From contig NZ_POYJ01000008.1 in the NCBI RefSeq assembly GCF_002895435.1, positions 124,001 through 188,000 of the forward strand: a stretch of 64,000 nucleotides of DNA, read 5' to 3'. Below, piece after piece: positions 7,691 to 17,400 of the stretch. The stretch is from Aquimarina sediminis. GTDB lineage: Bacteria > Bacteroidota > Bacteroidia > Flavobacteriales > Flavobacteriaceae. A program made the translations under genes and the position numbers. Below the pieces are notes generated by a model. That model worked only from the letters and a program-made list of their open reading frames with translations. It was not told where the DNA came from and ran no database searches. Every line of letters begins with the position of its first letter. The first letter of the stretch is position 1.

Positions 7691-8581
7691 ATGTTTATTT
7701 CAGAATTTATAGAGTATCTGCTACTCGAAAAAAAATACTCTAATCATACGGTTACTGCTTATAAAGCGGATTTATTGGCTTTTTTAGAGTTTTATGAGAG
7801 GGAGTATGAGGTTTCTGATATAAAAGGAGCTAATTATTCTCAAATCCGTTCGTGGATTGTTAGTCTTGTTAATGCCGGGATTTCTAATAGAACTATTAAT
7901 AGAAAGGTTTCTTCTCTTAAAACATATTATAAGTTTTTACTTAAAATAGAGCAGATAGAAAAGAATCCTTTGGCAAAACATCAAGCGTTAAAGGTTTCTA
8001 AAAAGCTCCAAATACCATTTTCTTCGCAAGAAGTTGAAGGGGTTCTAGAGGGATTGGTGGATGATAAAGATTTTGAGAGTGTTAGGGACAGGTTGGTTGT
8101 TGAGTTGTTTTATGCTACGGGGATGAGAAGAATAGAGTTGGTAAATCTTAGGCTTTCTGATGTTGATATGGTTAAAAAGCAAGTAAAAGTTTTGGGTAAA
8201 CGGAATAAAGAGAGGTATTTACCGCTTTTAGAGTCTGTTTGTGGAACGCTAAAACGATATTTGGTTCTAAGGTCTGATTTGATTGCAGGTCGCGAAATAC
8301 CCTTTTTGCTTTTGACAAAAAAAGGAGTTAAAATCTACGAAACACTTGTATATCGAGTGATAAATGGCTATTTTAGTAAGGCATCTTCAAAAGTAAAAAA
8401 GAGTCCGCATATCTTAAGGCATTCCTTTGCGACACATTTACTAAATGAAGGAGCGAACTTAAATGCTGTAAAAGAATTACTTGGTCATTCTAGTTTGGCC
8501 GCTACACAGGTGTATACTCATCATAGTGTAGCGCAATTAGCTAAAGTATATGAAAAATCTCATCCAAGGAATAAAAAGTAA
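7691..8581 (+). CDS. xerC: Tyrosine recombinase XerC
   Basis: A 296-residue site-specific recombinase that resolves chromosome dimers at dif together with XerD. N-terminal SAM-like core-binding domain (about 1-85) and C-terminal catalytic domain with the R-H-x-x-R-H-Y set: TGMRRIE, HILRHSFATHLL, LGHSSLAATQVYTH. The ATG at 7691 is preferred; an in-frame TTG at 7670 lies within the promoter/terminator element. Placement between rpsU and hpf is typical of flavobacteria as far as I know, and no mobile element is attached, so this is a housekeeping recombinase rather than an integrase. Confidence 0.9.
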   Translation: MFISEFIEYLLLEKKYSNHTVTAYKADLLAFLEFYEREYEVSDIKGANYSQIRSWIVSLVNAGISNRTINRKVSSLKTYYKFLLKIEQIEKNPLAKHQALKVSKKLQIPFSSQEVEGVLEGLVDDKDFESVRDRLVVELFYATGMRRIELVNLRLSDVDMVKKQVKVLGKRNKERYLPLLESVCGTLKRYLVLRSDLIAGREIPFLLLTKKGVKIYETLVYRVINGYFSKASSKVKKSPHILRHSFATHLLNEGANLNAVKELLGHSSLAATQVYTHHSVAQLAKVYEKSHPRNKK

Positions 8582-8648
8582 AAGATGGGTTGTTTCTTGT
8601 CGCTCTTTTTGGCTTAAAATTTTGTTCAACTAATTAAACTAATAAAGT

Positions 8649-8951
8649 ATGAAAGTGAACTTGCAATCTGTAAATTTTAATGTAGATCAAAAGTTGGTAG
8701 ATTTTACACAAAGTAAATTGGATAAATTAGAAACTCATTTTAATCGAATAATTCACGCAGATGTTTTTTTAAAAGTTATGAATACAAGTGGTAAAGAAAA
8801 TAAAATTACAGAGATTTTATTAAATGTGCCAGGAAGTGAGTTTATGACCAAGAAAATTAACAAAACCTTCGAAGAAGGTGTGGATGAGTGTGTTAGTTCA
8901 TTAGAAAGACAGTTAAGAAAACGTAAAGAAAAATTAAATGCACATGTTTGA
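8649..8951 (+). CDS. hpf: Ribosome hibernation promoting factor, short form
   Basis: A 100-residue protein with the S30AE/HPF fold pattern: MKVNLQSVNFNVDQKLVDF, a central beta strand (NKITEILLNVPGSEF) and a C-terminal basic helix (ERQLRKRKEKLN). HPF binds the 30S decoding region in stationary phase and promotes inactive 100S ribosomes. The long-form C-terminal dimerisation domain is absent, so this is the short type. It lies 67 bp after xerC on the same strand. Confidence 0.88.
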   Translation: MKVNLQSVNFNVDQKLVDFTQSKLDKLETHFNRIIHADVFLKVMNTSGKENKITEILLNVPGSEFMTKKINKTFEEGVDECVSSLERQLRKRKEKLNAHV

Positions 8952-8972
8952 TTATTTTTTTTGAAAAATAGT

Positions 8973-9002
8973 TTTGTGAAAGGAATAAATTCTATACATT
9001 TG
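8973..9002 (+). promoter_or_regulatory. Promoter of the tRNA-Thr(TGT) gene
   Basis: TTTG at 8973-8976 and TACATTTG at 8995-9002, 18 nt apart, match the Bacteroidota consensus. Confidence 0.75.
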
Positions 9003-9003
9003 C

Positions 9004-9030
9004 AGTCCGTTAGAAATAGCGGACTTTTTT
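9004..9030 (+). terminator. Hairpin at the start point before tRNA-Thr
   Basis: AGTCCG (9004-9009) pairs with CGGACT (9020-9025) and is followed by TTTTT (9026-9030). The 5' arm begins directly after the -7 element, at or just before the expected start point, so a transcript initiated here would carry only part of the arm. It probably ends transcripts from hpf. Confidence 0.55.
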
Positions 9031-9052
9031 ATGTTCAGAAACATAGTGAAAA

Positions 9053-9126
9053 GCCGATGTAGCTCAGCTGGCTAGAGCAGCTGATTTGTAATCAGCAGGT
9101 CGTGGGTTCGAGTCCCTCCATCGGCT
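9053..9126 (+). tRNA. tRNA-Thr (anticodon TGT)
   Basis: A 74-nt cloverleaf: acceptor GCCGATG/CATCGGC, anticodon stem GCTGA/TCAGC with loop TTTGTAA giving TGT, and T arm with GGTTCGAGTCC. CCA is not encoded. An identical copy lies at 32601-32674. First of four tRNAs before tuf. Confidence 0.97.
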
Positions 9127-9173
9127 CAAAAAAGGTTCTTTTTTAAATAAAAAAAACTTTTTTTTGATAGAGT

Positions 9174-9203
9174 TTTGAAATCTAAAATAAATTACTATTT
9201 TTG
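9174..9203 (+). promoter_or_regulatory. Promoter of the tRNA-Tyr gene
   Basis: TTTG at 9174-9177, then 18 nt, then TATTTTTG at 9196-9203. The tRNA begins 47 nt further on. Confidence 0.75.
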
Positions 9204-9250
9204 CGCACTCAAAATTCACACGTTCATCGTGAAATATTGAATAATCAATT

Positions 9251-9332
<82 letters not shown>

Positions 9333-9437
9333 CTAAAATTAAAAATTCGGAATCATTCGAATTTAGGATTACTAAATAAAAGTAATCTTGAAAAAAGTTT
9401 TAGATATAAGTAATGTGCTTATAGTTTGATACTAAAT

Positions 9438-9510
9438 GCGGGAGTAGCTCAGTTGGTAGAGCGTCAGCCTTCCAAGCTGAATGTCGCCGGTTCGAACCCG
9501 GTCTCCCGCT
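9438..9510 (+). tRNA. tRNA-Gly (anticodon TCC)
   Basis: A 73-nt cloverleaf; acceptor GCGGGAG/CTCCCGC, anticodon stem TCAGC/GCTGA with loop CTTCCAA giving TCC. Probably co-transcribed with tRNA-Tyr. In the following 242-bp gap an imperfect hairpin at about 9638-9673 ending in TTTTTT may be a terminator; nothing else is evident there. Confidence 0.97.
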
Positions 9511-9752
9511 CTCAAGAAATTTCTTTACCATCATATAATGTTCTTAGAGCTTTATTTTGATTAATAAAAGAAAGCAGGGTGAAAAGCCTGTGTGAGTAGA
9601 GTCTGGTTTAACTCAGTCTCTGGTTCTGAATAAAGCAGATCTTAATTAATGGTTTAGTTAAGATTGGATTTTTTACATAAATGTAATGATTGATTAGATT
9701 TCTTTCTAAAGTTAATGAAAGTACTCTAATTTGTCATTATGTTCGTTAAAAA

Positions 9753-9824
9753 GCCGGTGTAGCTCAGGGGTAGAGCGTTTCCTTGGTAAGGAAGAGGTCA
9801 CGAGTTCAAATCTCGTCATTGGCT
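9753..9824 (+). tRNA. tRNA-Thr (anticodon GGT)
   Basis: A 72-nt cloverleaf; acceptor GCCGGTG/CATTGGC contains two adjacent G-U pairs. Anticodon loop TTGGTAA gives GGT. Lies 57 bp before tuf, the common bacterial arrangement. Confidence 0.95.
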
Positions 9825-9881
9825 CTTAGTGCAAAGCATAAATTGAACACTAATATATAACTAAGATTAAATAAATTAATT

Positions 9882-11069
9882 ATGGCAAAGGAAACTTTTG
9901 ATCGTTCCAAACCGCACTTAAATATTGGTACTATTGGACACGTAGATCACGGTAAAACAACTTTAACTGCTGCGATTACTAAGGTATTAGCAGATGCTGG
10001 TCTTTCTGAAGCGAGAGATTTTGATACTATTGATAACGCTCCTGAAGAAAAAGAAAGAGGTATTACAATTAATACATCTCACGTAGAGTACCAAACAGCT
10101 AACCGTCACTATGCACACGTTGACTGTCCTGGTCACGCGGATTATGTAAAGAACATGGTTACTGGTGCTGCTCAGATGGATGGTGCGATCTTAGTAGTTG
10201 CTGCTACTGATGGACCTATGCCACAAACTCGTGAACATATCCTTTTAGGACGTCAGGTTGGTATTCCTAGAATTGTTGTATTCCTTAATAAAGTGGATAT
10301 GGTTGATGATGAGGAATTATTAGAACTAGTTGAAATGGAAGTAAGAGATCTTCTTTCTTTCTATGAGTATGATGGAGACAATGGTCCTGTTGTTGCTGGT
10401 TCTGCACTAGGAGCTCTTAATGGAGAAAAGAAATGGGTTGATACAGTATTAGAATTAATGGAAGCTGTAGATTCTTGGATCGAATTGCCTAAGCGTGATG
10501 TTGAGAAAGATTTCTTAATGCCTATTGAAGATGTATTCTCTATTACTGGTCGTGGTACTGTTGCTACTGGTCGTATAGAAACTGGTATTGCTAATACTGG
10601 AGATCCTGTAGAAATTATTGGTATGGGTGCTGAAAAGTTAACTTCTACTATTACAGGTATTGAGATGTTCCGTCAGATCCTTGATAGAGGTGAAGCTGGA
10701 GATAATGCAGGTATCCTATTAAGAGGAATTGAGAAAACTCAAATCTCTCGTGGTATGGTAATTACTAAGCCAGGTTCTGTAACTCCACACAAAAAATTCA
10801 AAGCTGAGGTGTATATCCTTAAGAAAGAAGAAGGTGGACGTCACACTCCATTCCATAATAACTACCGTCCTCAGTTCTACGTACGTACAACTGACGTAAC
10901 AGGAAATATTGCTCTTCCTGACGGAGTAGAAATGGTAATGCCTGGAGATAACTTAACTATTACTGTTGAGTTGATTCAAACAATTGCAATGAATGTAGGT
11001 CTTCGTTTTGCTATCCGTGAAGGTGGTAGAACTGTAGGTGCAGGTCAAGTAACTGAAATCTTAGACTAA
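9882..11069 (+). CDS. tuf: Translation elongation factor EF-Tu
   Basis: A 395-residue GTPase that delivers aminoacyl-tRNA to the ribosome. G1 [10 protein letters not shown] at residues 19-28, switch region with [13 protein letters not shown]3 [13 protein letters not shown]4 NKVD, followed by the two beta-barrel domains ending in [15 protein letters not shown]. No insertions or missing residues noticed. Embedded in a tRNA array (Thr-GGT upstream, Trp downstream), and codon use is the optimised type expected of a highly expressed gene, with many CGT and GGT codons. Confidence 0.98.
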   Translation: MAKETFDRSKPHLNIGTIGHVDHGKTTLTAAITKVLADAGLSEARDFDTIDNAPEEKERGITINTSHVEYQTANRHYAHVDCPGHADYVKNMVTGAAQMDGAILVVAATDGPMPQTREHILLGRQVGIPRIVVFLNKVDMVDDEELLELVEMEVRDLLSFYEYDGDNGPVVAGSALGALNGEKKWVDTVLELMEAVDSWIELPKRDVEKDFLMPIEDVFSITGRGTVATGRIETGIANTGDPVEIIGMGAEKLTSTITGIEMFRQILDRGEAGDNAGILLRGIEKTQISRGMVITKPGSVTPHKKFKAEVYILKKEEGGRHTPFHNNYRPQFYVRTTDVTGNIALPDGVEMVMPGDNLTITVELIQTIAMNVGLRFAIREGGRTVGAGQVTEILD

Positions 11070-11090
11070 TACATATAGTATATAAAAGTT

Positions 11091-11116
11091 AAGGTATTCG
11101 CTAAAACGAATACCTT
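11091..11116 (+). other. Hairpin between tuf and tRNA-Trp
   Basis: AAGGTATTCG (11091-11100) and CGAATACCTT (11107-11116), perfect 10-bp stem with a CTAAAA loop. No T run follows, so it may mark an RNA processing site or stabilise the tuf 3' end rather than terminate. Confidence 0.55.
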
Positions 11117-11126
11117 GACTTATGTT

Positions 11127-11199
11127 ACGGGTTTAGCTCAGTTGGTAGAGCACTGGTCTCCAAAACCAGGTGTCGGGAGTTCGAGTCTCTCAACCCGTG
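11127..11199 (+). tRNA. tRNA-Trp (anticodon CCA)
   Basis: A 73-nt cloverleaf; acceptor ACGGGTT/AACCCGT, anticodon stem CTGGT/ACCAG, loop CTCCAAA giving CCA, discriminator G. Lies between tuf and secE. Confidence 0.97.
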
Positions 11200-11206
11200 C
11201 AAGATC

Positions 11207-11287
11207 AATTCATACTTTTTAGTTAAAGTATGAATTGTTAAAATAAAAGGTTTTATAACGAAACAAAAGCGTTGGTTTTGTTTCGTT
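11207..11287 (+). other. Two perfect hairpins between tRNA-Trp and secE
   Basis: First stem AATTCATACTTT (11207-11218) with AAAGTATGAATT (11225-11236). Second stem AACGAAACAAAA (11257-11268) with TTTTGTTTCGTT (11276-11287), ending 16 nt before the secE ATG. Each has 12 perfect pairs. Neither is a standard terminator; processing or translational control of secE is possible. Confidence 0.55.
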
Positions 11288-11303
11288 TAAAAAATAAAAT
11301 AAG

Positions 11304-11501
11304 ATGGCAGGATTAATAAATTATATTTCAGAATCATATAGTGAGTTGAAAAATCATGTGACTTGGACTCCTTGGGCAGAAGCACAGAGACTTACCGTGA
11401 TTGTAATCGTTTTTTCGGTTATATTTTCTTTAGTTATATGGGGAATTGATACTTCATTTAGTAATCTTATAGAGTATTATTTTACTTTGGTTAAATCTTA
11501 A
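11304..11501 (+). CDS. secE: Preprotein translocase subunit SecE
   Basis: A 65-residue single-span membrane protein of the short bacterial SecE type: an amphipathic N-terminal helix (SYSELKNHVTWTPWAEAQR) and one transmembrane helix (about 31-50). It clamps SecY in the SecYEG channel. Its position directly before nusG is conserved in most bacteria, and spacing to nusG is 9 bp. Confidence 0.94.
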   Translation: MAGLINYISESYSELKNHVTWTPWAEAQRLTVIVIVFSVIFSLVIWGIDTSFSNLIEYYFTLVKS

Positions 11502-11510
11502 ATTTTTAAT

Positions 11511-12065
11511 ATGGCTGAAGTTGATAACTCCAAAAAGTGGTACGTTGTAAGAGCAGTTAGTGGTCAAGAAAACAAAGTTAAGGACTATATAGAGCGAGAA
11601 ATTGCGCATATGGGACTTGAAGATTATGTTTCCCAAATACTAGTGCCTACAGAAAAAGTAGTACAAATTAGAAACGGAAAGAAAATAAACAAAGAAAGAG
11701 TTTATTTTCCAGGATATGTGATGATTGAAGCTAATTTAGCTGGAGAGATACCTCATATTATTAAATCTATAAATGGAGTAATTGGATTTCTTGGCGAAGT
11801 AAAAGGAGGAGATCCTGTGCCATTAAGGAAGGCAGAAATAAATAGAATGCTAGGAAAAGTTGATGAACTAGCGGTTAAAACAGATAATGTTGCTATTCCT
11901 TACACAGTTGGTGAGACTGTAAAAGTGATTGATGGTCCATTTAATGGATTTAATGGTACTGTCGAAAAAGTTAATGAAGAGAAGCGTAAACTAGAGGTGA
12001 TGGTTAAGATTTTTGGAAGAAAAACACCATTAGAATTAAGTTATATGCAAGTAGAAAAAATATAA
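11511..12065 (+). CDS. nusG: Transcription termination/antitermination factor NusG
   Basis: A 184-residue protein with an NGN domain (KKWYVVRAVSGQENKVKDYI, about 8-27, and PGYVMIE) and a C-terminal KOW domain (VGETVKVIDGPFNGFNGTV, about 128-146). NusG binds the RNA-polymerase clamp and links it to Rho or the ribosome. No domain-II insertion. The gap of 75 bp to rplK likely holds the L11 operon leader, but I could not identify an L1 site. Confidence 0.95.
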   Translation: MAEVDNSKKWYVVRAVSGQENKVKDYIEREIAHMGLEDYVSQILVPTEKVVQIRNGKKINKERVYFPGYVMIEANLAGEIPHIIKSINGVIGFLGEVKGGDPVPLRKAEINRMLGKVDELAVKTDNVAIPYTVGETVKVIDGPFNGFNGTVEKVNEEKRKLEVMVKIFGRKTPLELSYMQVEKI

Positions 12066-12140
12066 TAACTGTTACATTATAGATCCAGAATTGTTCTTTT
12101 GCTTCCACTTATAGGATAATTCTAATTTAAAATTTGAAAA

Positions 12141-12578
12141 ATGGCTAAAGAGTTAAGTAAGGTTGTAAAATTACAAGTTCGTGGAGGTGCGGCGAACCCG
12201 TCTCCACCAGTTGGACCTGCTTTAGGTGCTGCCGGAGTTAATATCATGGAATTCTGTAAGCAATTCAATGGTAGAACACAAGATAAAGCTGGTAAAGTAT
12301 TACCAGTGGTAATTAACGTGTATAAAGACAAGTCGTTTGACTTTGTTATAAAAACTCCACCAGCGGCAGTTCAGATACTGGAAGCAGCAAAACAGAAGAA
12401 AGGTTCTGGAGAGCCTAATCGTAAAAAAGTAGCAAGTGTTACTTGGGATCAAGTTCGTGCAATAGCAGAAGATAAAATGCAAGATTTAAATGCATTTACT
12501 GTAGAATCTGCTATGAAAATGATTGCTGGTACTGCTCGTTCAATGGGTGTAACTGTAAAAGGACAAGCTCCTTTTTAA
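12141..12578 (+). CDS. rplK: 50S ribosomal protein uL11
   Basis: A 145-residue protein with the N-terminal pattern [20 protein letters not shown] and the C-terminal rRNA-binding domain ending in SMGVTVKG. It forms the base of the GTPase-associated stalk. Followed by rplA after 18 bp. Confidence 0.97.
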   Translation: MAKELSKVVKLQVRGGAANPSPPVGPALGAAGVNIMEFCKQFNGRTQDKAGKVLPVVINVYKDKSFDFVIKTPPAAVQILEAAKQKKGSGEPNRKKVASVTWDQVRAIAEDKMQDLNAFTVESAMKMIAGTARSMGVTVKGQAPF

Positions 12579-12596
12579 TCCAAAAACGTTTACAAA

Positions 12597-13292
12597 ATGG
12601 CAAAAGTAACTAAAAAACAAAAAGAAGCAAACGCTAAAGTTGATAAGAACAAAGCGTATTCATTAGATGAAGCTTCTGTTTTAGTAAAAGAAATAACAAA
12701 CGTTAATTTTGATGCTTCTGTAGATCTTGCTGTTCGTTTGAACGTAGATCCGCGTAAAGCAAATCAAATGGTACGTGGTGTGGTAACATTACCTCACGGA
12801 ACAGGAAAAGATGTTAAAGTATTAGCATTGGTAACACCAGACAAAGAAGCTGAAGCAAAAGAAGCTGGAGCTGATTTCGTTGGTCTTGATGAATATCTTG
12901 ATAAAATCAAAGGTGGTTGGACAGATGTTGATGTAATTATCACTATGCCTAGTGTTATGGGTAAATTAGGACCACTAGGTAGAGTATTAGGACCGCGTGG
13001 ATTAATGCCTAACCCAAAAACAGGAACAGTGACTATGGATGTAGCAAAAGCTGTTTCTGATGTTAAAGCAGGTAAGATTGATTTTAAGGTAGATAAAACA
13101 GGAATTGTTCATGCTGCTATAGGTAAATCTTCTTTCGATGCAGAAAAGATAGCAGGTAATGCTAAAGAATTATTAACAACATTAGTAAAGTTAAAACCAC
13201 AGACTGCAAAAGGAGTATATATTAAATCAATATATATATCATCAACAATGAGTCCTGGTGTAGAGATAGATACTAAAAACTTTGCTGGGTAA
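12597..13292 (+). CDS. rplA: 50S ribosomal protein uL1
   Basis: A 231-residue protein of normal length with the L1 signature in [20 protein letters not shown]. It forms the L1 stalk at the E site and in many bacteria represses its own operon by binding the rplK-rplA mRNA. Confidence 0.97.
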   Translation: MAKVTKKQKEANAKVDKNKAYSLDEASVLVKEITNVNFDASVDLAVRLNVDPRKANQMVRGVVTLPHGTGKDVKVLALVTPDKEAEAKEAGADFVGLDEYLDKIKGGWTDVDVIITMPSVMGKLGPLGRVLGPRGLMPNPKTGTVTMDVAKAVSDVKAGKIDFKVDKTGIVHAAIGKSSFDAEKIAGNAKELLTTLVKLKPQTAKGVYIKSIYISSTMSPGVEIDTKNFAG

Positions 13293-13307
13293 TTAAGATA
13301 AACGATT

Positions 13308-13829
13308 ATGACAAGAGAAGAAAAATCACTAGTAATTGAAGACTTAACTGCTCAGTTAGCTGAAAATGCTAATATCTATTTAACTGATATTTCAGGTTTG
13401 GATGCAGGAACAACTTCAAACTTACGTAGAGCTTGTTTTAAAGCTAATGTATCATTAAAAGTAGTTAAGAATACGCTCCTTGCAAAAGCAATGGAGAATT
13501 CTGATAAGGATTTTGAAGATTTATCAAATACATTAAAAGGTAATACTTCAATAATGTTTTCTGAAACTGGGAATGCACCAGCAAAGGTTATTAAAGAATT
13601 TCGTAAGAAATTTGAAAAACCTGTGCTTAAAGGAGCATATGTTGAGGAAACAGTATTTGTAGGTGACGAAAACCTTGAAGCTTTAGTTAATATTAAGTCT
13701 AAAGAAGAAGTTATCGGAGATATTATCGGATTGTTACAATCTCCTGCTAAGAACGTAGTATCTGCGTTAAAGTCTAGCGGAGGAAAACTAGCCGGTATCC
13801 TTAAAACATTATCCGAAAAAGAAGGATAA
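13308..13829 (+). CDS. rplJ: 50S ribosomal protein uL10
   Basis: A 173-residue stalk base protein; N-terminal rRNA-binding domain with SLKVVKNTLLAKAM and a C-terminal helix that carries L7/L12 dimers. Separated from rplL by 68 bp containing the string TACGCACTTTTTTAA, which recurs in slightly altered form before rpoB. Confidence 0.96.
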   Translation: MTREEKSLVIEDLTAQLAENANIYLTDISGLDAGTTSNLRRACFKANVSLKVVKNTLLAKAMENSDKDFEDLSNTLKGNTSIMFSETGNAPAKVIKEFRKKFEKPVLKGAYVEETVFVGDENLEALVNIKSKEEVIGDIIGLLQSPAKNVVSALKSSGGKLAGILKTLSEKEG

Positions 13830-13897
13830 TAATAGTAGTGTACGCACTTTTTTAACAAATTATATTTCAATTAAAAAATTATTTAAAACGATAGAAA

Positions 13898-14272
13898 ATG
13901 GCAGATTTAAAAGATTTCGCAGAACAATTAGTTAACTTAACAGTAAAAGAAGTTAATGAGTTAGCTGATATATTAAAAGAAGAATATGGTATCGAACCTG
14001 CTGCGGCTGCAGTAGCTGTTGCTGCTGGTGGTGCTGGTGGTGGAGAAGCTGCTGAAGAAAAAACTGAATTTGATGTAATCCTTAAGGCTCCAGGTGGTGC
14101 TAAGTTAGCTGTTGTAAAACTAGTTAAAGAACTTACTGGTCTAGGTCTTAAAGATGCTAAAGGATTAGTAGATGATGCTCCTAGTGCAATCAAAGAAGGA
14201 GTAGCTAAGGATGAAGCAGAAGCTCTTAAAGCTCAATTAGAAGAGGCTGGAGCAGAGGTTGAGCTTAAGTAA
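13898..14272 (+). CDS. rplL: 50S ribosomal protein bL12 (L7/L12)
   Basis: A 124-residue acidic stalk protein: N-terminal dimerisation domain (1-35), an alanine/glycine-rich hinge ([16 protein letters not shown]) and a C-terminal factor-binding domain ([20 protein letters not shown]). It recruits EF-Tu, EF-G and other factors. Confidence 0.97.
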   Translation: MADLKDFAEQLVNLTVKEVNELADILKEEYGIEPAAAAVAVAAGGAGGGEAAEEKTEFDVILKAPGGAKLAVVKLVKELTGLGLKDAKGLVDDAPSAIKEGVAKDEAEALKAQLEEAGAEVELK

Positions 14273-14294
14273 GCTTGCCATATATTGACATATA

Positions 14295-14376
14295 GGTTTA
14301 GACCTGGAGAATATTCTCTAAGGTCTAAACCATTTTGCGTATATAAATATTTAGTATTAAAATACGCACCTTTTTT
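14295..14376 (+). terminator. Double hairpin (likely attenuator) between rplL and rpoB
   Basis: First stem GGTTTAGACC (14295-14304) with GGTCTAAACC (14322-14331), whose loop contains the smaller palindrome GAGAATATTCTC. Second stem TGCGTAT (14336-14342) with ATACGCA (14362-14368), followed by CC and TTTTTT (14371-14376). A partial terminator here would set the ratio of ribosomal protein to polymerase synthesis, as the E. coli rplL-rpoB attenuator does. Confidence 0.65.
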
Positions 14377-14404
14377 AAAAATTTTAATTTAATTCCGTCC
14401 ATTG

Positions 14405-17400
14405 ATGTTAGCAACGCAAACTGAAAGATTGAATTTCTCTTCTGTAAAGAATAGACCTGACTACCCAGATTTTCTGGATATTCAGATCAAGTCCTTTCAG
14501 GATTTCTTTCAATTAGAAACAAAATCTGAAGAAAGAGGAAACGAAGGTCTATATAATACCTTCATGGAAAACTTCCCGATTACAGACACACGTAATCAAT
14601 TTGTATTAGAATTTCTAGATTATTTCGTTGACCCTCCGAGATACGATCTTCAGGAGTGTATAGAAAGAGGTCTTACTTATAGTGTCCCTTTAAAAGCACG
14701 TCTGAAACTATTTTGTACAGACCCAGAACATGAAGATTTTGAAACTATTGTTCAGGATGTTTATTTAGGTACAATCCCTTATATGACTCCTAGTGGTACG
14801 TTTTGTATCAATGGTGCAGAACGAGTTGTGGTATCTCAATTACACCGTTCACCAGGAGTATTCTTTGGACAATCATTCCATGCCAATGGAACTAAGTTAT
14901 ATTCTGCAAGAGTAATTCCTTTTAAGGGGTCTTGGATAGAATTTGCTACCGATATAAACAGTGTAATGTACGCTTATATCGATAGAAAGAAAAAATTACC
15001 GGTAACAACACTTTTCCGTGCAATTGGTTTTGAACGTGATAAAGATATTTTAGAAATATTTGATCTTGCAGAAGAAGTAAAAGTTTCTAAATCCGGATTG
15101 AAAAAAGTTTTAGGACGTAAATTAGCTGCTCGTGTACTAAATACATGGCACGAGGATTTTGTTGATGAAGATACAGGAGAAGTTGTTTCAATAGAGCGTA
15201 ACGAGATCGTATTAGATCGTGATACGATTCTTGATAAAGATCACCTGGATGAGATTATTGACTCAGGAGCAAAAACTATTTTGTTACACAAAGAGGATAA
15301 TCAAAAGGGAGATTATGCAATTATCCATAATACATTACAAAAAGACCCTACTAATTCAGAAAAAGAAGCAGTAGAACATATATACCGTCAATTACGTAAT
15401 GCAGAACCGCCTGATGAAGAAACTGCAAGAGGTATTATTGATAAACTATTCTTCTCAGACCAACGATACAATTTAGGTGAAGTAGGTCGTTATAGAATGA
15501 ATAAAAAGCTTGGTCTTGATATTGCAATGGATAAGCAAGTGCTTACCAAAGAAGATATTATTACCATCATAAAATATTTAATAGAATTAATTAATTCTAA
15601 AGCTGAGATCGATGATATCGATCACCTTTCTAATCGTCGAGTTAGAACCGTAGGAGAACAATTATCTCAACAGTTTGGAGTTGGTTTGGCACGTATGGCT
15701 CGTACAATTCGTGAGCGTATGAATGTAAGAGATAATGAGGTATTTACACCAATTGATTTGATCAATGCTAAAACCTTATCTTCTGTAATTAATTCATTCT
15801 TTGGAACAAACCAGTTGTCTCAATTTATGGATCAAACGAATCCATTGGCAGAGATAACACACAAGCGTAGACTTTCGGCTCTTGGACCTGGAGGTTTATC
15901 TCGTGAGCGTGCTGGTTTTGAGGTACGTGATGTTCACTATACACATTATGGACGTTTATGTCCTATTGAAACACCTGAAGGACCAAATATTGGTTTGATT
16001 TCTTCTCTAGCAGTTTTTGCTAAGGTTAATTCAATGGGATTCTTAGAAACTCCTTACCGTAAAGTAACCGATGGTAAAGTAGATGTTGAAGAATTTAGAT
16101 ATCTAAGTGCAGAAGAAGAAGAAGAGAAACTTATTGCACAAGCTAATATCCCTCAGACAGATGAAGGAGATATTACTGCTGATAAGGTAATTGCACGTAT
16201 GGAAGGTGATTTCCCTGTGATTGATCCAACTAATGTAAATTACGCCGATGTAGCACCTAATCAGATAGCCTCTATTTCTGCATCTTTAATTCCATTCTTA
16301 GAGCATGATGATGCAAACCGTGCTTTGATGGGGTCGAATATGATGCGTCAGGCTGTACCGCTTTTAAGAGTTGATGCACCTATCGTAGGAACAGGTTTAG
16401 AGCGCCAGGTGGCTTCAGATTCTAGAGTATTGATTAACTCTGAAGGTGATGGAGTTGTAGAGTATGTAGACGCTCAAAGAATTACTATTAAGTATGATAG
16501 AACCGAAGAAGAAAGAATGGTAAGCTTCGACGGGGATTCTAAAACATATGAATTAATAAAATTCCGTAAGACCAACCAAGGTACAAATATTAACCTAAAA
16601 CCTATTGTGAATGTAGGGGACAGAGTGAATAAAGGGCAGGTATTGTGTCAGGGATATGCTACAGAAAAAGGAGAACTAGCTCTTGGTAGAAACATGAAAG
16701 TAGCCTTTATGCCGTGGAAAGGGTATAACTTTGAGGATGCAATCGTGATTTCTGAAAAAGTAGTAAGAGAAGATATTTTTACTTCAATACATATCGATGA
16801 GTATTCTCTTGAAGTTAGAGATACTAAACTAGGTAACGAAGAACTTACAAACGACATTCCTAATGTTTCTGAAGAAGCAACTAAAGATCTTGATGAAAAC
16901 GGAATGATACGTGTAGGTGCCGAAATCAAACCTGGCGATATCTTAATAGGTAAAATTACTCCAAAAGGAGAAAGTGATCCTACTCCTGAAGAGAAATTAT
17001 TAAGAGCAATTTTTGGAGATAAAGCTGGGGATGTTAAAGATGCTTCATTAAAAGCTTCTCCTTCATTGCATGGTGTGGTAATTGATAAAAAATTATTTGC
17101 TCGTGCTATAAAGGATAAAAGAAAACGTTCTCAAGATAAAGAAGATATTGAGATTTTAGAAAGATCATACGATACAAAATTCGAATTGTTAAAATCCGAT
17201 TTAGTAGATAAACTATTTGTTATCGTTGGTGGTAAAACATCTCAAGGAGTTATGAATGATTTGGGAGAAGAAATTCTTCCTAAAGGTAAAAAGTATACTC
17301 AGAAAATGCTTAATAGCGTAGATGATTATGCGCATCTTACCAAAGGAACATGGACCACTGATGATAATCTAAACAGTATGGTTGCTGACCTTATTCATAA

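Noticed and set aside
7691-8581. Tyrosine recombinase as a sign of an integrated element
   Set aside because: It matches housekeeping XerC in length and motifs, is surrounded by rpsU and hpf, and no att repeats or phage genes are present.
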